52,766 nucleotides of DNA from Chlorokybus atmophyticus (GCA_009103225.1 RHPI01000732.1:275697-328462); one strand, 5' to 3'. Shown: positions 15,447 through 26,947, counted from the stretch's first letter. Program-made: numbers and translations. Notes: generated from the sequence alone by a model not told the origin.

Positions 15447-17494
15447 TTATCTGCCAATGTCTTCAAGTACCGTCAAAGTCTCGTCCAACACCTGGCACAG
15501 CATCAAGCGCACAATCAATGGACCACCACATCGTGCACAAGAACAGTTTTACACAATATCAGTTGCTGATGCTTAGCAACAGCAACTGGTGTATGCACAT
15601 ACCTGTTGGATTCGTTGCAGCACAGCAATGGCCTGATAACCTTGGCGCTTGCTGCCTTCACGAACTTCATAAAGAACATCTAGGAACTGGCCGGGTCTGA
15701 TGGGGGCGTTGGCGAAGGGATCCTCATGGTGCTGGGTAACACTTACTGGCTCGCCGCGAAAAGCTTGAGTCAACCGGGCTCGAAGCTCAGCCCTGCTCTT
15801 CACTGACATGAGGTCTCGCAAGTAGTTCACCTCTCGGTCTGGCAAGTTCTTCACCTGCATAACAACGTATATGAATGAGTTACATGCATGCACCTACAAT
15901 GCATGCAGCACTCAACAACCATGCATTGCGATAACATTACCACTCCTTTGCTGGCATCAATGTTTCCTTGCGGTTTGGAAGCGTGCAGATGCTCCCGAAC
16001 TTCTTCCCTCAACAAGCAAAGGCGGGCGAGCAGGGAAGGGTCAGGGATAGGCTGGCTTTCCTCCATATCCTGCATCTTACGCAGTTAGCATCCACACGCT
16101 TGCATACTTCTCCATGACACCACACACACTGCTGCAGTAGCAACAGTTTGCTGCCTGATGCGTGCCTTGTACCGATATGAGTTGCTCTGTGGCGCGGAGC
16201 ACTTGCTTTCCATCACATGGTGGTACAGAGAGAGAATCCCCTGTGGCTGATTCTGAAGTAGCTGCTTGCGCAGCATGCTCTTCGCCAATTGCTGCTGTCA
16301 ATAGCCTCTGGCGCGCCTCTTTACTCGTTGTCCGCACTAACTTGTCCACAACATGCATCTGTCCTGACAACACAGTGAGATCAACAACTGCCGCACTGAG
16401 GTGCACTGAAACCTTTGCAGGTACATTGTACTTGCATGTTTTTGCTGACAGTGTAAAATCACCTCAGGTGGCATCTTGGCAGCCACAGCTGCCAGCACCT
16501 CTTCCTTGATCATGTCCAGCATGTCCGCCATCTGTTGTGGTGTAATGCACTGAGCAACAGCTTGCATGTGAGTAATGTTTGAGAGCTGACCTCAAGGTCG
16601 CCGCGTGCACTGGCGGCGGCGGTGTACGCTGAGAGGGCTGCAAGGAAAGCGGCATCAAGCGATGGGAGACGCTTGGCCACGGCACCGGACAGTGCTGCAC
16701 GCACACCCAACTCCGAGAGGTCTCCAAGCTCTCCTTGGCTCATGCGCACCAGCTGCACAGCATGAATCTCATTGAGTGTGCATGTATACCCACTCAACCT
16801 GCCAATGAGCTACCCCACAACCTGAAAGGTTGTGACATAGGTTCTAAATGCTATGCCCATGCAAGAGTCGCAATGATGCCTGCATGGGCATTGCAGCATT
16901 GCAGTGTCCGCAAACATGCACGAGTGACGTTCTAACTCAACCGGACATGCTTGACCTTACAATATCAATTATCTTGTACAGTGCACATGTAACGTTACGG
17001 TTCACGAAGTTCAGTAAGGCATGCTTGCCTTGCAACACGACGTGCTTGACACCGCTGAGCGCACAAACGTGAAAGGCCAAGCGAACACACCACACACGGC
17101 AATACCAGTGCATGCAGGTGGATTGTCAGTGGCAAGGCAAGATAGCATGCATACTTGGTAATGCCACGCGCATGCTTACATCGTAACGAATTTCGGCGAG
17201 AATGCTGTCAATCTCCCTGGCGGCCTTCTCCAGAACCATCTGATCGCTGTCGTTGCTGTTGAAACCTTCTCCTCCTCCACCCCTAACCCCACTTGTGTAC
17301 TGCACCGCCACCCCACGGAGCCGCCTGCTACTGGTGCGCCTGCTGCTGCTGCTGCTATGGCTGCTGCTCCGCCTCACAGGCGCCCTGGACCTAGCTGTCG
17401 TAGCATCCCGCCGCACAGCCTGTGCCGATGACAACCGCGACACCCACGCCGACCGCGTCGTCGAGCCCACCACCGCCGCCGCCGCCGCCGCCAT
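15447..17494 (-). CDS. putative plastid-targeted protein of unknown function
   Basis: Proposed exons, right to left: 17494-17180, 16752-16611, 16560-16463, 16412-16173, 16069-15941, 15854-15603 and 15491-15447 (TAA), 406 residues. The N-terminus (MAAAAAAVVGSTTRSAWVSR, then many Arg and Ser to about residue 70) looks like a plastid transit peptide. The rest is alpha-helical in character with no catalytic motif I recognise. The segment LPDREVNYLRDLM...LRARLTQAF is weakly reminiscent of the land-plant chloroplast family of Arabidopsis At4g37920; this is from memory of family style and uncertain. The exon 2/3 junction needs a short intron of about 50 bases (16561-16610); the stronger-looking GAG|GTCAGC donor breaks the frame. 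Transcription is divergent from the phosphopantetheinyl transferase gene. Confidence 0.6.
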
Positions 17495-17587
17495 GGCTAA
17501 GCACAAGTACAAGTACAAGCATGGGCACAAGTGTTGGCTGAGCCCAGCTGCTTAGCATGCGGCGGCGGCGGCGGCGGCGGAGGTGGG
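17495..17587. promoter_or_regulatory. very short divergent intergenic region
   Basis: Only 36 bases separate the ATG at 17494 (-) from the first in-frame ATG at 17531 (+). If the second plus-strand ATG at 17588 is used, the gap is 93 bases. Both genes begin in CGG/GCC triplet runs. Any core promoter and both 5' leaders must fit here or overlap the coding exons. Confidence 0.55.
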
Positions 17588-19623
17588 ATGTGGGCGTTGG
17601 CGTCGGGGTGCTGGCTAGGAGGAGGCGTGCGGGTGAGGAAGTTGCTGCTACCGCCGACGCGCCAAGCACAGCCGTTGCCGCCATGCCTGCGGCGACAACA
17701 GCCGCAAGCAGGCGGCCAGCTTGTGCGCATGTGTGCTACGCGCCCTGAAGTAGCAGCCGCCAAAAAGGGCAATGACATTGCTGAAGGAGAAGTTCAGGTG
17801 AGAGTTTCAGGAAAGGGGCGACTGGCGGTGAAGAAAGGCCTGGTTTTGTTTGGGCTGCCTGAGCTTGCGACTGTCGTTAGCTTGCGTCAACTGGTGGGCC
17901 GAATTGCACGCAAGCCGGTAGCAATTGGCGTGCATGGCATTGTACTCTGGGACAACAAGGACAGTGTATGTCATGTGTGCACTGCACCCTTACGTGTGAC
18001 AGGACAGCTCTGGCATTGCGCGACCTTGTGGTCGTGATGTGGTGCATGCTGACATGCACCAAATATATGATTGGGTGCTGATGATAACGTCACCTGGATA
18101 TCACCTGTTGCATGGTATTGCATGCAAGCCAACTGTTCTTGGCTATCAGGTGTGGTTTTGTTTTCCGGACGATCCTCGTACACGTGATCCGCAGCTACTA
18201 AAAGCCTACCACAACGTATGGACATGTGCGTGCACGCCTGTTGTTGTCATTGCTTCAAGTTGTGCATGTCTTCAGGGTGTGGTTCATAGTCTTTGCGCTC
18301 CTGCAGGTAGTGAGCGATGATGAGTATGCTGCAATAGCTGGTGACAGTTGCGACCCAGAGCACGGAAGTCATGACAAAGAGGTGGAGAAATGGCGGCACA
18401 GGTTGCTAACCAGGGCACTCGTGCGCTCCACACTGGCAGACTGTAAGCATTGCTAAGAGGCAGCTTTATGGTTCGTGCATGCTGTTCCTTTACTATAACG
18501 TCACTGACACAGAGCTTTTGCACTCAGATTCAAAAGGTGCTGTGCTGCCACGCGACCTCACCTTGCAGAAGAACGCGTACGGCAAACCTAGCGTTAGTGT
18601 TGCAACTGCAAGCACGTCAATCACTGTCTCCACTTCCTCGCTGACCCAATGTGTATGTTACACGCTTGCAGATGCAATGGCCCACATCGGTTGACCCCAA
18701 AACTCTCCCCCGCTTGGAGTTCAGTCTCTCTCACACAGACTCACTCATCGCCCTAGCTGTCACTGTGGATCAGCCAGTAAGTATTCGCATGGCAGACATA
18801 TACTACTGTATGCCTGTGCTTACAATGTGTGCATGTGCTTTTTGCAGGTGGGTCTAGACGTGGAACGCACAGAGCGCTCCACACGAGTGGACCCGCTCAC
18901 CTTTGCACGAAGGCGGTTCGCGCCATCTGAAGCATATATGTTGGAGTCCATTCAGGACAAGCATGCACGGCGGCAGCGCTTTATGCAGCTCTGGACATTG
19001 AAGGTAAGCGCGCGCTCAGAAGTTGTCCCGCGGTCAGAATGTTCCAAGGTATGGTAGTGCATCATATGAAGTCTCATGAGTGTTGTGAAGGAGGCATACA
19101 TGAAAGCATTGGGGCGGGGCATTAACGCAGTCACTTTGAGTGGCTACGGTTTCGACTTTTGTAACGCGCCAGTTGGGGAGTGCACCCCACATCAACCTCA
19201 CATCTCTGCTCCAGGCGGAAAAAGTCTGGATGTAAGCGTGGTGAGAATGAACTCCGCTGCCCAAGAGTTGGTCCAACACTCATTGCATCATGGCATTGCA
19301 TTGCAGGGTATCAAGCTAGTATTGCATGACTCCACAACTGCTGCGAGGCACGGCGCGCAGCCTGACTCGTGGCGGCTTTTGCTGCTGAAGCCGACTCCGC
19401 ATCACGTCTGTGCAGTGTGTGTGCACGCTAGTGAAGGTGAGTCACAACAGTTTGTTCATTGCTGCAGGTACAGACCAGTCAATCCATGTCGGTTGTTCTG
19501 ACTCATTGTTGTTGCCTTGCAGCTGTTGAGTCTTTGCGAGTTAGGACATTTTACACAGTACCTTTAGTGCACGGTTCGCCATTTGTGGTGAACGAGTATC
19601 TTGGTTGTAGCTATAACTTGTAG
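17531..19623 (+). CDS. 4'-phosphopantetheinyl transferase (Sfp/HetI type)
   Basis: Ten exons: 17531-17965, 18150-18215, 18307-18442, 18528-18592, 18672-18776, 18848-19003, 19091-19160, 19215-19231, 19307-19436 and 19523-19623 (TAG). They total 1281 bases (426 residues; 407 if ATG 17588 is the start) with all phases consistent. The enzyme moves phosphopantetheine from CoA to a serine of acyl- or peptidyl-carrier proteins. Landmarks are VWFCFPDD...DPQLLKAY, RALVRSTLADY, NAYGKP, FSLSHTDSLIALAV, the Mg-binding GLDVERTE and the family hallmark WTLKEAYMKALGRG. The N-terminal about 85 residues are glycine- then arginine-rich and look like an organelle presequence, so plastid or mitochondrial ACP is the inferred substrate. 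The eighth exon is only 17 bases. Confidence 0.88.
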
Positions 19624-20123
19624 TCGGCGTGCATGCAACAGTTGAACTGTACGGAAAAAGTAGAGCAGACTGTGGCTCATTGCAGCCCAACCTACTTGAA
19701 TTGACATTTGCGCAGTCAGCATTTTTAATATTCTGTGTGGTGCGTGCGTGTGCATTTCACTACACCAAGCAATGTGTGGCATTGACAACAATGTGCAAGT
19801 AACATCAGCTATTTACGCTGTCTGTTCTGTTGTATTACTGGTGTAGTGTTAAGTAACAACACTCTAGTCTGCTCTTATAATCCTCATCAACATGCTTACC
19901 TGGCAACCCCACAGCTGCTTAAGCAACATAAATATAATGTGACTATCTGCGTACATCAACACTTGCTTCCAACAGTCTTGCAGGCAGGACGGCGTTATTG
20001 ACTTCGTGGCAGAGTACATGTCACCTTCTTAGTGTTGTCAATCCTCCTCAACCGAGTCATACAGCTTGACAAACCTGCCAACACACCTCACACGTCTATA
20101 TCACACCACACTGCGAGGGTTGG
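19624..20123. other. convergent intergenic region
   Basis: The 3' flanks of the phosphopantetheinyl transferase (+) and sulfotransferase (-) genes. No gene, RNA or repeat was recognised. Confidence 0.5.
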
Positions 20124-21520
20124 TCAACCTGTTGCTAAGTTGGTGCTTTGAGTGATCGCATCGAGTGCAGCAGAACCGTGCTGCACTTGATGCGTTGCCC
20201 GTGTGCTGGCATACCTCGGGAGTTGCTTTTCAATGTCGTATCGCCGGAACAGACGTATGAGTTCCGTGTTAAAGGGTGCGAAGAAGTTCCGCAGAATGCG
20301 CTCGGTCTCAGGCGTCATTTCCGGCTCGCTTTTGCATTTGTCCCACCTCTCCCCAACATTTGTTGCGATCATTACGTCCGGCACCGGCAACTCGTACTCA
20401 ACCCCAAGGAAGTCCATCACCTGGTTGTTGGCTGAAGGATTGGTTGTCCACAGCAGTACACGATCCAACATGTAATGCAACGCGCGTGCGCGTACAAACA
20501 ATATGCCGACTTCTGCACGACTGGCTAAACGCTGCACGCACCTGCTGGCCAATCTTGCGAGCACCTTCGGGAGTGTCATAGTTCTGACGTCACACACAAA
20601 ATAAGCAAAAGTTGAGCTTGCTCATATTGGCTTGTTGTCCTGATTGTGACGTTTTATGTCTCATTGTCGTGTGAACTGTTGCATAGACCTGTGCATGTGC
20701 ATTGTGAATCCAAAAGCCCCCAACCTCGAAGTCGATGACGAGGAAGTGCTGCGCGGGCGGGAAGAGGCTGAACCATGGCTCCAGCTGCAGGGCGTACCAG
20801 GAGGCGAAGAAGGGGCTGTCGTAGGGAGGAGGGTTCTTCATACCGCAGTGGTTGTACATCTGTCATTAGCAAGTAAATTCGCAGTCACTCAATAAGATGA
20901 CATGGCAACAATGGCAAAGTGTGTATGGGGGGCGCACGTGTGAGCTTGTGCGTGCATGTTTGCATAGGTGCTGCGCAGATGCAGAGTGCGTGACAACAAC
21001 AATAATGAACAGCATCATCAACAACAACAACAACAACAATGATGACGATGAGGGCGATGGGGACATTGATGGCCAGAACAACGACATCGATGACAACATC
21101 AGAAGGCAGTGCTGTACCTGCTGCTTTGAAAGCGACGACTTCTCCTGCATGCAGGCGAGCTCCTTTGGCAGCTCGCTCTTGACCCAGTCGTTGAAGTCCA
21201 TCGTGCACGGGATGCCCCACACGTGCCTCCCCCTGCAATAGCAATGATAGTTGTGGCACACTTATGCGTGTACTCGTGTGCTCGTTTGTGCGTGCGTGTG
21301 AGTGTTTGTGCCTGTGTGCGTGTGCATGTGTCTGTTGGCTTACAGGTGATGGAACCAGGAGAGCATGCGGTCAACCGGGTCACGCAACGAGACGAGGAAC
21401 TTGAGCTCCTGGCGCACGCCAATGCGCGCGTAGTGGGCGCCAATGTCAAGCGACGCGCTCAACATCTGCATGTAGTCTGGCGTGCCATCCACCACGTACC
21501 GCACAGCCTGCAAAGCGTCG

Positions 21521-21557
<37 letters not shown>

Positions 21558-22616
21558 GTTGTTGTTTGAAGCCAACATGTTTGGTACCATTGATATACAT
21601 GGGAACATCTGTGGACACACACACGCAACAGACATCCTCATCATCCTCATTGTGTGGTGCTGCACTCGAGTCAATACCTAGAGATTGTGACAGAGACACA
21701 ACAACAACAACAAAAACAACAACAACAATCACAACCACAACGTCAACATCAGCAGCAACGCACCCCGCTCTTGATGCCGTCTTCCTCGTCACATGAGGGG
21801 TAGTACTGCGAGTACGCATCGAACCAGTCGTGCGTGTCGAGTCGCACGTGCAGCCTGTCCAGGAAATGCTTCTCCTTCTTTGTGTCGAGCACCGCACCCC
21901 GGCCGTACTCGTCACTGCAGACAAGAAAGATGATGTTGAAATGAAACAAAGCCACACTTGCTTGTTGCTGACTGCATGTGCATGTGCGCGTGCGTTCATG
22001 GTATGTGTGGACGCGGGTACGCATGTGCATGCATTAGGCTTCGGGTGTTTAAGGGAGTTGGTGTTTACATACGCGTGCGTGAGTGCATACGCATGTACAA
22101 ATGTACGTGCGTGTGTGGGCGCATGCACATATGGGCGCACCGTCCCTGGCACACACATGTGTGCGTGTGCACCCATATGCATGTGCGTGCACAGAAATGC
22201 GTGTCATACCTGCGCCATGGTGGAAGCACTGCGACCACGCATACATATACATACCCGCAAGCATGATGGATGTGCATGCTTGCCTTATCAGGTAGAAGTA
22301 AAGGCTGCTTGAGCCGCACTTCTGTCCTCCGATGAGGAATGCGTTGGGTATGGCGCGGTTGTTGTAGCACAGCACTCCCCCTGTGGCCCTTGTCAGGTTC
22401 ATTCCCGGCATCGAGTCCCACCTTGCAAGCGCGCACACAACATTCGTTATACTCCAACAAACATAATAGACACTCCAACCACACAAAACACTCTTGAACT
22501 CACAAAAGTGTGCCGTTGTAGCCCATTTTAAGACGCCGTGACAGGGCAAAAGCACCATCAAAGCTGGCTGCCAGCAGCAGAAAGACCCACAGTGTGGATC
22601 GATGGAGCCAAGCCAT
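20124..22616 (-). CDS. membrane-anchored or secretory-pathway sulfotransferase
   Basis: Eight exons, right to left: 22616-22504, 22421-22284, 21914-21764, 21507-21344, 21232-21118, 20859-20725, 20583-20542 and 20420-20124 (TGA). They sum to 1155 bases (384 residues), all in phase. Residues about 8-25 (TLWVFLLLAASF) form a signal-anchor, as in Golgi type II sulfotransferases. The PAPS 5'-phosphosulfate loop is IGGQKCGSSSLYFYL and the 3'-phosphate motif is LVSLRDPVDRMLSWF. Further family-like segments are KEKHFLD, DGTPDY and FFASWYALQLEPWFSLFPPAQHFLVIDFE. It probably sulfates glycans or matrix polymers; the acceptor cannot be told from sequence. Exon 2 must end at a GC donor (AAG|GCAAGC) to keep phase. 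A (GTT)n tract sits in the third intron. The exact C-terminal end is less sure. Confidence 0.85.
21521..21555. repeat. (GTT)n microsatellite in a sulfotransferase intron
   Basis: Eleven or more TTG/GTT units within the intron 21508-21763, whose other side carries ACAACA repeats (21700-21730). The two tracts are complementary in sense and could pair in the pre-mRNA. Confidence 0.8.
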
Positions 22617-24160
22617 GACTTAGAGGCTTATTGAGACTGAGCTCGGGCGTGTGGCAGCCAAAAGAAGTCAAGTGCTCGGAGCTCTCTGTGCCCGTACTCT
22701 GCTGCTTCGTGACTCTGCGGGATAGTTGTACTGTACACGACAAGTAGGGCAGTGAGTGAGTGTGTATGTGCTTGTGCATACGCGTATGACAGACTCAAGG
22801 TGCTGCATTGCCAACTGACTCGCGTACCACGAGCATGCACAAGCCTTTATATTGAGCACATGCAAGCCGTTCAATGTAGTTGTAGTTGTAGTTGAAGCTC
22901 GCTTCCTTCCAATGCATGCATACTCGGCTCTCACACTCGTACTGCCTGTGCATGCCCAAATTTAATGCCAGGACCGCCCATGCTTGCTACACCCAAACAT
23001 GCACACAGCTAGACCACGTACTGCCTAAGGCGAATGTGGGTTGGACTGCTCAAGCGACACACGTAGCTGAAGTTTGCCAACTTGTCATTGGAAGCACACT
23101 TGCTTGCTACAATGCAATACGTGCATGATGAGCTTACACAAAGCTTGGAGACAGAGCTTGAAGAGAGCTTAAAGAGAGCTTCACGCCCAAGCGCAAGCTC
23201 ATGCAGATGGCGGCGGCGGGGGACTCTCCCGACGACCAAGAGGTGGATGCTCCGGGGTCAGGAGGCAAGTCTTCTCTACTACAGCCAGGCCATGCGTCCC
23301 ACGCCCCAGGCTGGACCAGATAGGCTTGGCTCGGTGGCCTCCACCTAACCTGAACGCGTGGCTTGGCCAAACGTTGTGCTACACACAGCAACGATCCTCA
23401 CGAATGCTCAGCAGCACTACCACATGTTCTTGCGTTGCCAACGCCAGCTAAGCAGGGGAGAATTCTTTAGCCTAGCCAAGTACAACCAGGTATATAGTCA
23501 CAATTCGTGACTAAAGCTACACTGTTATGTTCGCATCGCGAGCTTGTGTACTACTAGCACACAAGCTGAATCAATGAATGCTAAGTCACTTGTGACGTAC
23601 ACAACCTTTACTCCTCTGCTTGTCAAGTGGGTGCCCACCTGGTATGCATGCCAAGCCAAACGCGCACGCGCACGCGCACGAGGCGTTCTTTGAAATGAAA
23701 AAGTAAAAAAGTATTCACAACAAGTATTTTACGATATATATACCCCTGCAGAGCCCCTGCCTGCTGGTTTGCTCTAGAGGCACGCGCCAGGAACACGGCA
23801 TATAATGTCGCAATCCTCGTCAGGAAATTGTTGCAAAACGTGGATTGTAGTTGCGGAGATGAACGTGACGGCGTGAGCTTGCCGTATGGTACGGTGCTCC
23901 TGGTCCAGGGGACTGCATGCCTCACAAAATTATAGCGTTTTGATTGCGGCATGGCCATGTGCGGACTCCGCGGACGCTCCAACCTGGCTCGCTTGCTCAG
24001 CACAGTAAAAAGCAATCCTCCTGCATGTGCAAGTCGCAAAGCACTAGGCCTACACAGTCTGCCTACAGTCTAGTCGCCGTTGTGTCAAGCCCATTCATGC
24101 ATGATTTATCAGAACAATCGCGTTATTGGAACCGATCTTCGAAGTAGTGGTGCGGCTGTT
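22617..24160. other. gene-poor region upstream of the sulfotransferase gene
   Basis: It begins with the sulfotransferase promoter and leader. No open frame has a recognisable domain. A short plus-strand frame near 23205-23330 (MQMAAAGDSPDDQE...) is acidic and transit-like but has no supporting downstream exon that I could find. Confidence 0.4.
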
Positions 24161-24315
24161 TGGTTGGGCCGGCCGGCCAGCCGGCCGGCATTCAAGGTCA
24201 CCATCAGACATTACACATCCGCGCCATAGAGCCATCACATTTATTTAGGCGAGGCCAACCAACCAACATGCTTGAGGTTGGTTGGGCCGGCGGGCCGGCC
24301 GGCATTCAAAGTCAC
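24161..24315. repeat. pair of GGCC-rich direct repeats
   Basis: Units 24161-24202 and 24280-24315 share TGGTTGGGCCGG, a GGCC/CCGG palindromic core and then GGCATTCAA-GTCACC. The core differs by small indels. CCAACCAACC at 24257-24267 is a partial inverted copy between them, and GGTTGGGCGG recurs at 24382. The layout suggests a small non-autonomous element. Confidence 0.65.
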
Positions 24316-24515
24316 CCTGACATTAGGCTATATACTTTATTACCCGCGACTGCCGGGCTGCGCGGCCCGCCTCCCTCTCATTGGTTGGGCGGCGAGTATC
24401 AGCGTTGAACCGTTGGAACTACCTACACAAGATCATGGCCATCCAAAGCACATCCCGATACCAGGCAATTGCTCACATACATGCAACTAAATGTGATTTT
24501 GAGCACAGCATACAT

Positions 24516-24573
24516 CATGCTGCCGTAAGTGGCCATGTACCATATATGATACATGGCCACTGACGGCAGCATG
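24516..24573. repeat. near-perfect 24-bp hairpin
   Basis: Left arm 24516-24539 and right arm 24550-24573 are complementary over 24 bases with a single mismatch, around a 10-base AT-rich loop. The arms begin CATGCTGCCGT and contain GTGGCCATGTA. It lies in otherwise unremarkable AT-rich DNA. Confidence 0.85.
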
Positions 24574-24928
24574 TTGTTTGATATATAATACTCCGTAATG
24601 ATATTAAATTTGATAAATTACAAATGTAGATCAACGATAAATGTGTTTTAAATTAATGCAAATATGCTGAATGAAAACAATTTAACCGCATGATCCACAC
24701 ACACAGGCAACGGCAACCGTCCAAATCTACTCGCATCGCAATAAGTCAAAAAATCGTTTTGTGAATTATTGCCTGGAATCCGTCGAAGTTATTGTGTTCT
24801 ATGTGCAAAACAATTGATTGTAATATTTATCAATATTTATGCAAAAATTATGCCATGCGTTGAAATCAATCTATTGTTCCGTATCATACACAAAAGGTGG
24901 CACCGCCGTTATGCCATGGTTTATGATT

Positions 24929-26179
24929 TTAAGCACCAAATAAACTATGATGTACCTTCATTAATTGTGTAGTTGCCGAATACGAGGTCAAAAGCTCAAA
25001 ACATTTTTTATCGCCACGAGCAACAACGAATAAGGAACGGCGGGTACGATACCGCGAAAACTCAGCAGCATGCTCGTAGTCACTCAGGTCCATGTCTGCG
25101 ACACTGCGCATACTGTCATGCTAAAAGAGGCCTGGCTTGTCCTCGTGGATCCTCAGTAGTCGGTATTTATTGATGGCCTCCCGACAGTGCAGCAGGTATG
25201 CATGCATTCTCCTCCAATTGCTGCCTTTGGCAATCATGTTTCTGGCGGTACTTGCTGAAATTTCTGCAGCAACTGCCATAGCATCTAGACTCGCATCCCG
25301 GTAGACTTTGAACAGCACCGGGATCAGGTTGTATAGTGCATGCTAGTGTACAGGTAAAGGTAGCGATCAGTCCTAGTACCCAGGCTCTGTGTGTTGCAAG
25401 GTCTGCATCAAACTAAAGGTCTTCTGATCATTAGCCACACATATCTTGTGCAGGTTCTCGTCCACCCCTAGCTGCTCCTTCAACTGCAAAAGCACAAGTT
25501 TCAGGTGATCAGGCTTGTCCGGATTAAAAGGGAGGAAAGGCATGTAATAAACATTGCTGGTGGGAGTCGCAGCTTCCTCCCCATCCATTGGGTAGCGCAG
25601 CACGCCCTTCAAGAAGGTCTGGTCAAATTTCTTCAAGCTAACTCCTTTTCAGCACTGTGTTGTGCAAGTGGACTGGAAATGCATTAAAACCGAATTGCTC
25701 CCGTTCTGACTTGTTGACAATAACAGTACTTGGAGGTGGAGTGTTGTGTGTACGTGGCCTTGGGGGACGGACAGGCAATGTAGCAGGTGTGGGGAATGGC
25801 CGTCCTGCTTGGGATAAAGTCCTGTACCTTACAGCAGTACTTCCTCCATCTAGACTGCTTCTGCTTGCCTTTCATGTTTGGGTATGCAGACCTGGGTGGT
25901 GCAGTGCAAGTCTTTGTCTGAACCACTGTATCATACTTGGCCTGAACACATGAAATCCCAGTTGTCTATAGTTGCTAGCAGAAACTCTTCGCCTCCAGCC
26001 TTGATAGAACATGGGTTTCTTGATGCGGCACTATTGCGGGACATTATCGTACGCTTCAATGTGGCACGAGCAATACAAAACCCCAGCCTGTTGAGGATAG
26101 TTAGTAGCTTGCGTCGCAAAATGTTTTCCCTGCCGGCCGACTGAATATTGGCAACGGCATTGCACCTGAGGATACTCAT
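24929..26179 (-). pseudogene. decayed transposon-like gene of unknown family
   Basis: A chain of minus-strand coding-like segments reads right to left: 26179-25931 (ILRRKLLTILNRLGFCI, ending ATIDNWDFMCSG), 25926-25684 (TAPPRSAYPNMKG), 25636-25373 (YYMPFLPFNPDKPDHLKLVL...LHKICVANDQKTFSLMQTL), 25318-25121 and 25111-24929. The DNWDF and ICVANDQKTFSLMQ segments are in the style of long transposon-borne proteins that have no assigned enzymology. Segments change frame or are separated by stops (TAG at 25373, several beyond), and I could not join them with good splice sites. I call it a remnant; an intact spliced gene is less likely. Confidence 0.4.
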
Positions 26180-26408
26180 TCAAACTGTCGACCTTCAGTC
26201 TATCGGCGATCTCGATACAGGGACCTGAGCATAACGGTCACCAGTAGTTGGCGGCCGTCTGTATAAAAGAACTGACCCTAATTAATAAGTACTTGTCAGG
26301 TACTCAACAGTTAAGCAAAGGGGACTTGACCTAACTAACAGGTAACTGACCGGTACCTATCAGTCAAGTACTGGCGGCTATACCTACGCTAATTGAGCGA
26401 AATTGTCA
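26180..26408. other. repeat-rich DNA with many GGTACC/GTACCT boxes
   Basis: No gene. AGGTAC/GTACCT boxes recur throughout 26290-26470 in both orientations. Confidence 0.45.
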
Positions 26409-26424
26409 GGTACCTTAAGGTACC
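26409..26424. repeat. 16-bp perfect palindrome
   Basis: GGTACCTTAAGGTACC reads the same on both strands. It lies amid many other GTACC boxes. Confidence 0.85.
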
Positions 26425-26565
26425 TACCGTTAATGATGTGTACCTTTAAAAGTACCTGCTGGTACCGCTCAGTGGTAATTAGGTGTCACACGTGATTGTC
26501 GCCATCAGCTGTGCAAGAATGCATGACAAATAATTAAAAACTAAAAAGTAAATAGATACAATATA

Positions 26566-26602
26566 GTAGCTCAGTATATTACAATGTAATATACTGAGCT
26601 AC
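26566..26602. repeat. perfect 18-bp hairpin with one-base centre
   Basis: Arms 26566-26583 and 26585-26602 are exact complements around a single A. The arm starts GTAGCTCAGTATATTACA. It is followed by TAC/CTA-rich triplet-like sequence to about 26695. Confidence 0.9.
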
Positions 26603-26764
26603 TAATACTGCTGCTAGTACAATTAGACTAACACTATTGCTACCACTACCACTACTGCTACTACTACCTTAGGTACTACTGCTAGTACTACCCTTATATT
26701 GAGCTCCTGCACCGCCCGCTCCAGCTCCGCCGCCGCCGTTCCTTCTCCGCCGCCGCTGCCGCCG

Positions 26765-26802
26765 CCTGGCCTAGTCTGGCCTAGCCTGGCCTGGCCTGGC
26801 CG
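26765..26802. repeat. GGCCTAG/GGCCT short tandem repeat
   Basis: Several CTGGCCTAG and CTGGCCTGGCC units in tandem, preceded by GCC-triplet-rich DNA from 26705. No coding sense was found. Confidence 0.7.
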
Positions 26803-26947
26803 CCCTTAGGCAAGGAGGGTGGTTAGATGGCATGCGGTGTTGCGCGTAGTACAACGTCAGACAGCAACCAAGCTCACCTACTGTTAGCCGTTGCCGCCGC
26901 CGCCGCCGCCGCCGCCTTTAACGCTCTGTTCAACTTGAAGCCGTTCA

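Noticed and set aside
21830-22312. 160-codon plus-strand frame opposite the sulfotransferase
   Set aside because: Antisense shadow containing intronic GTGCGT repeats.
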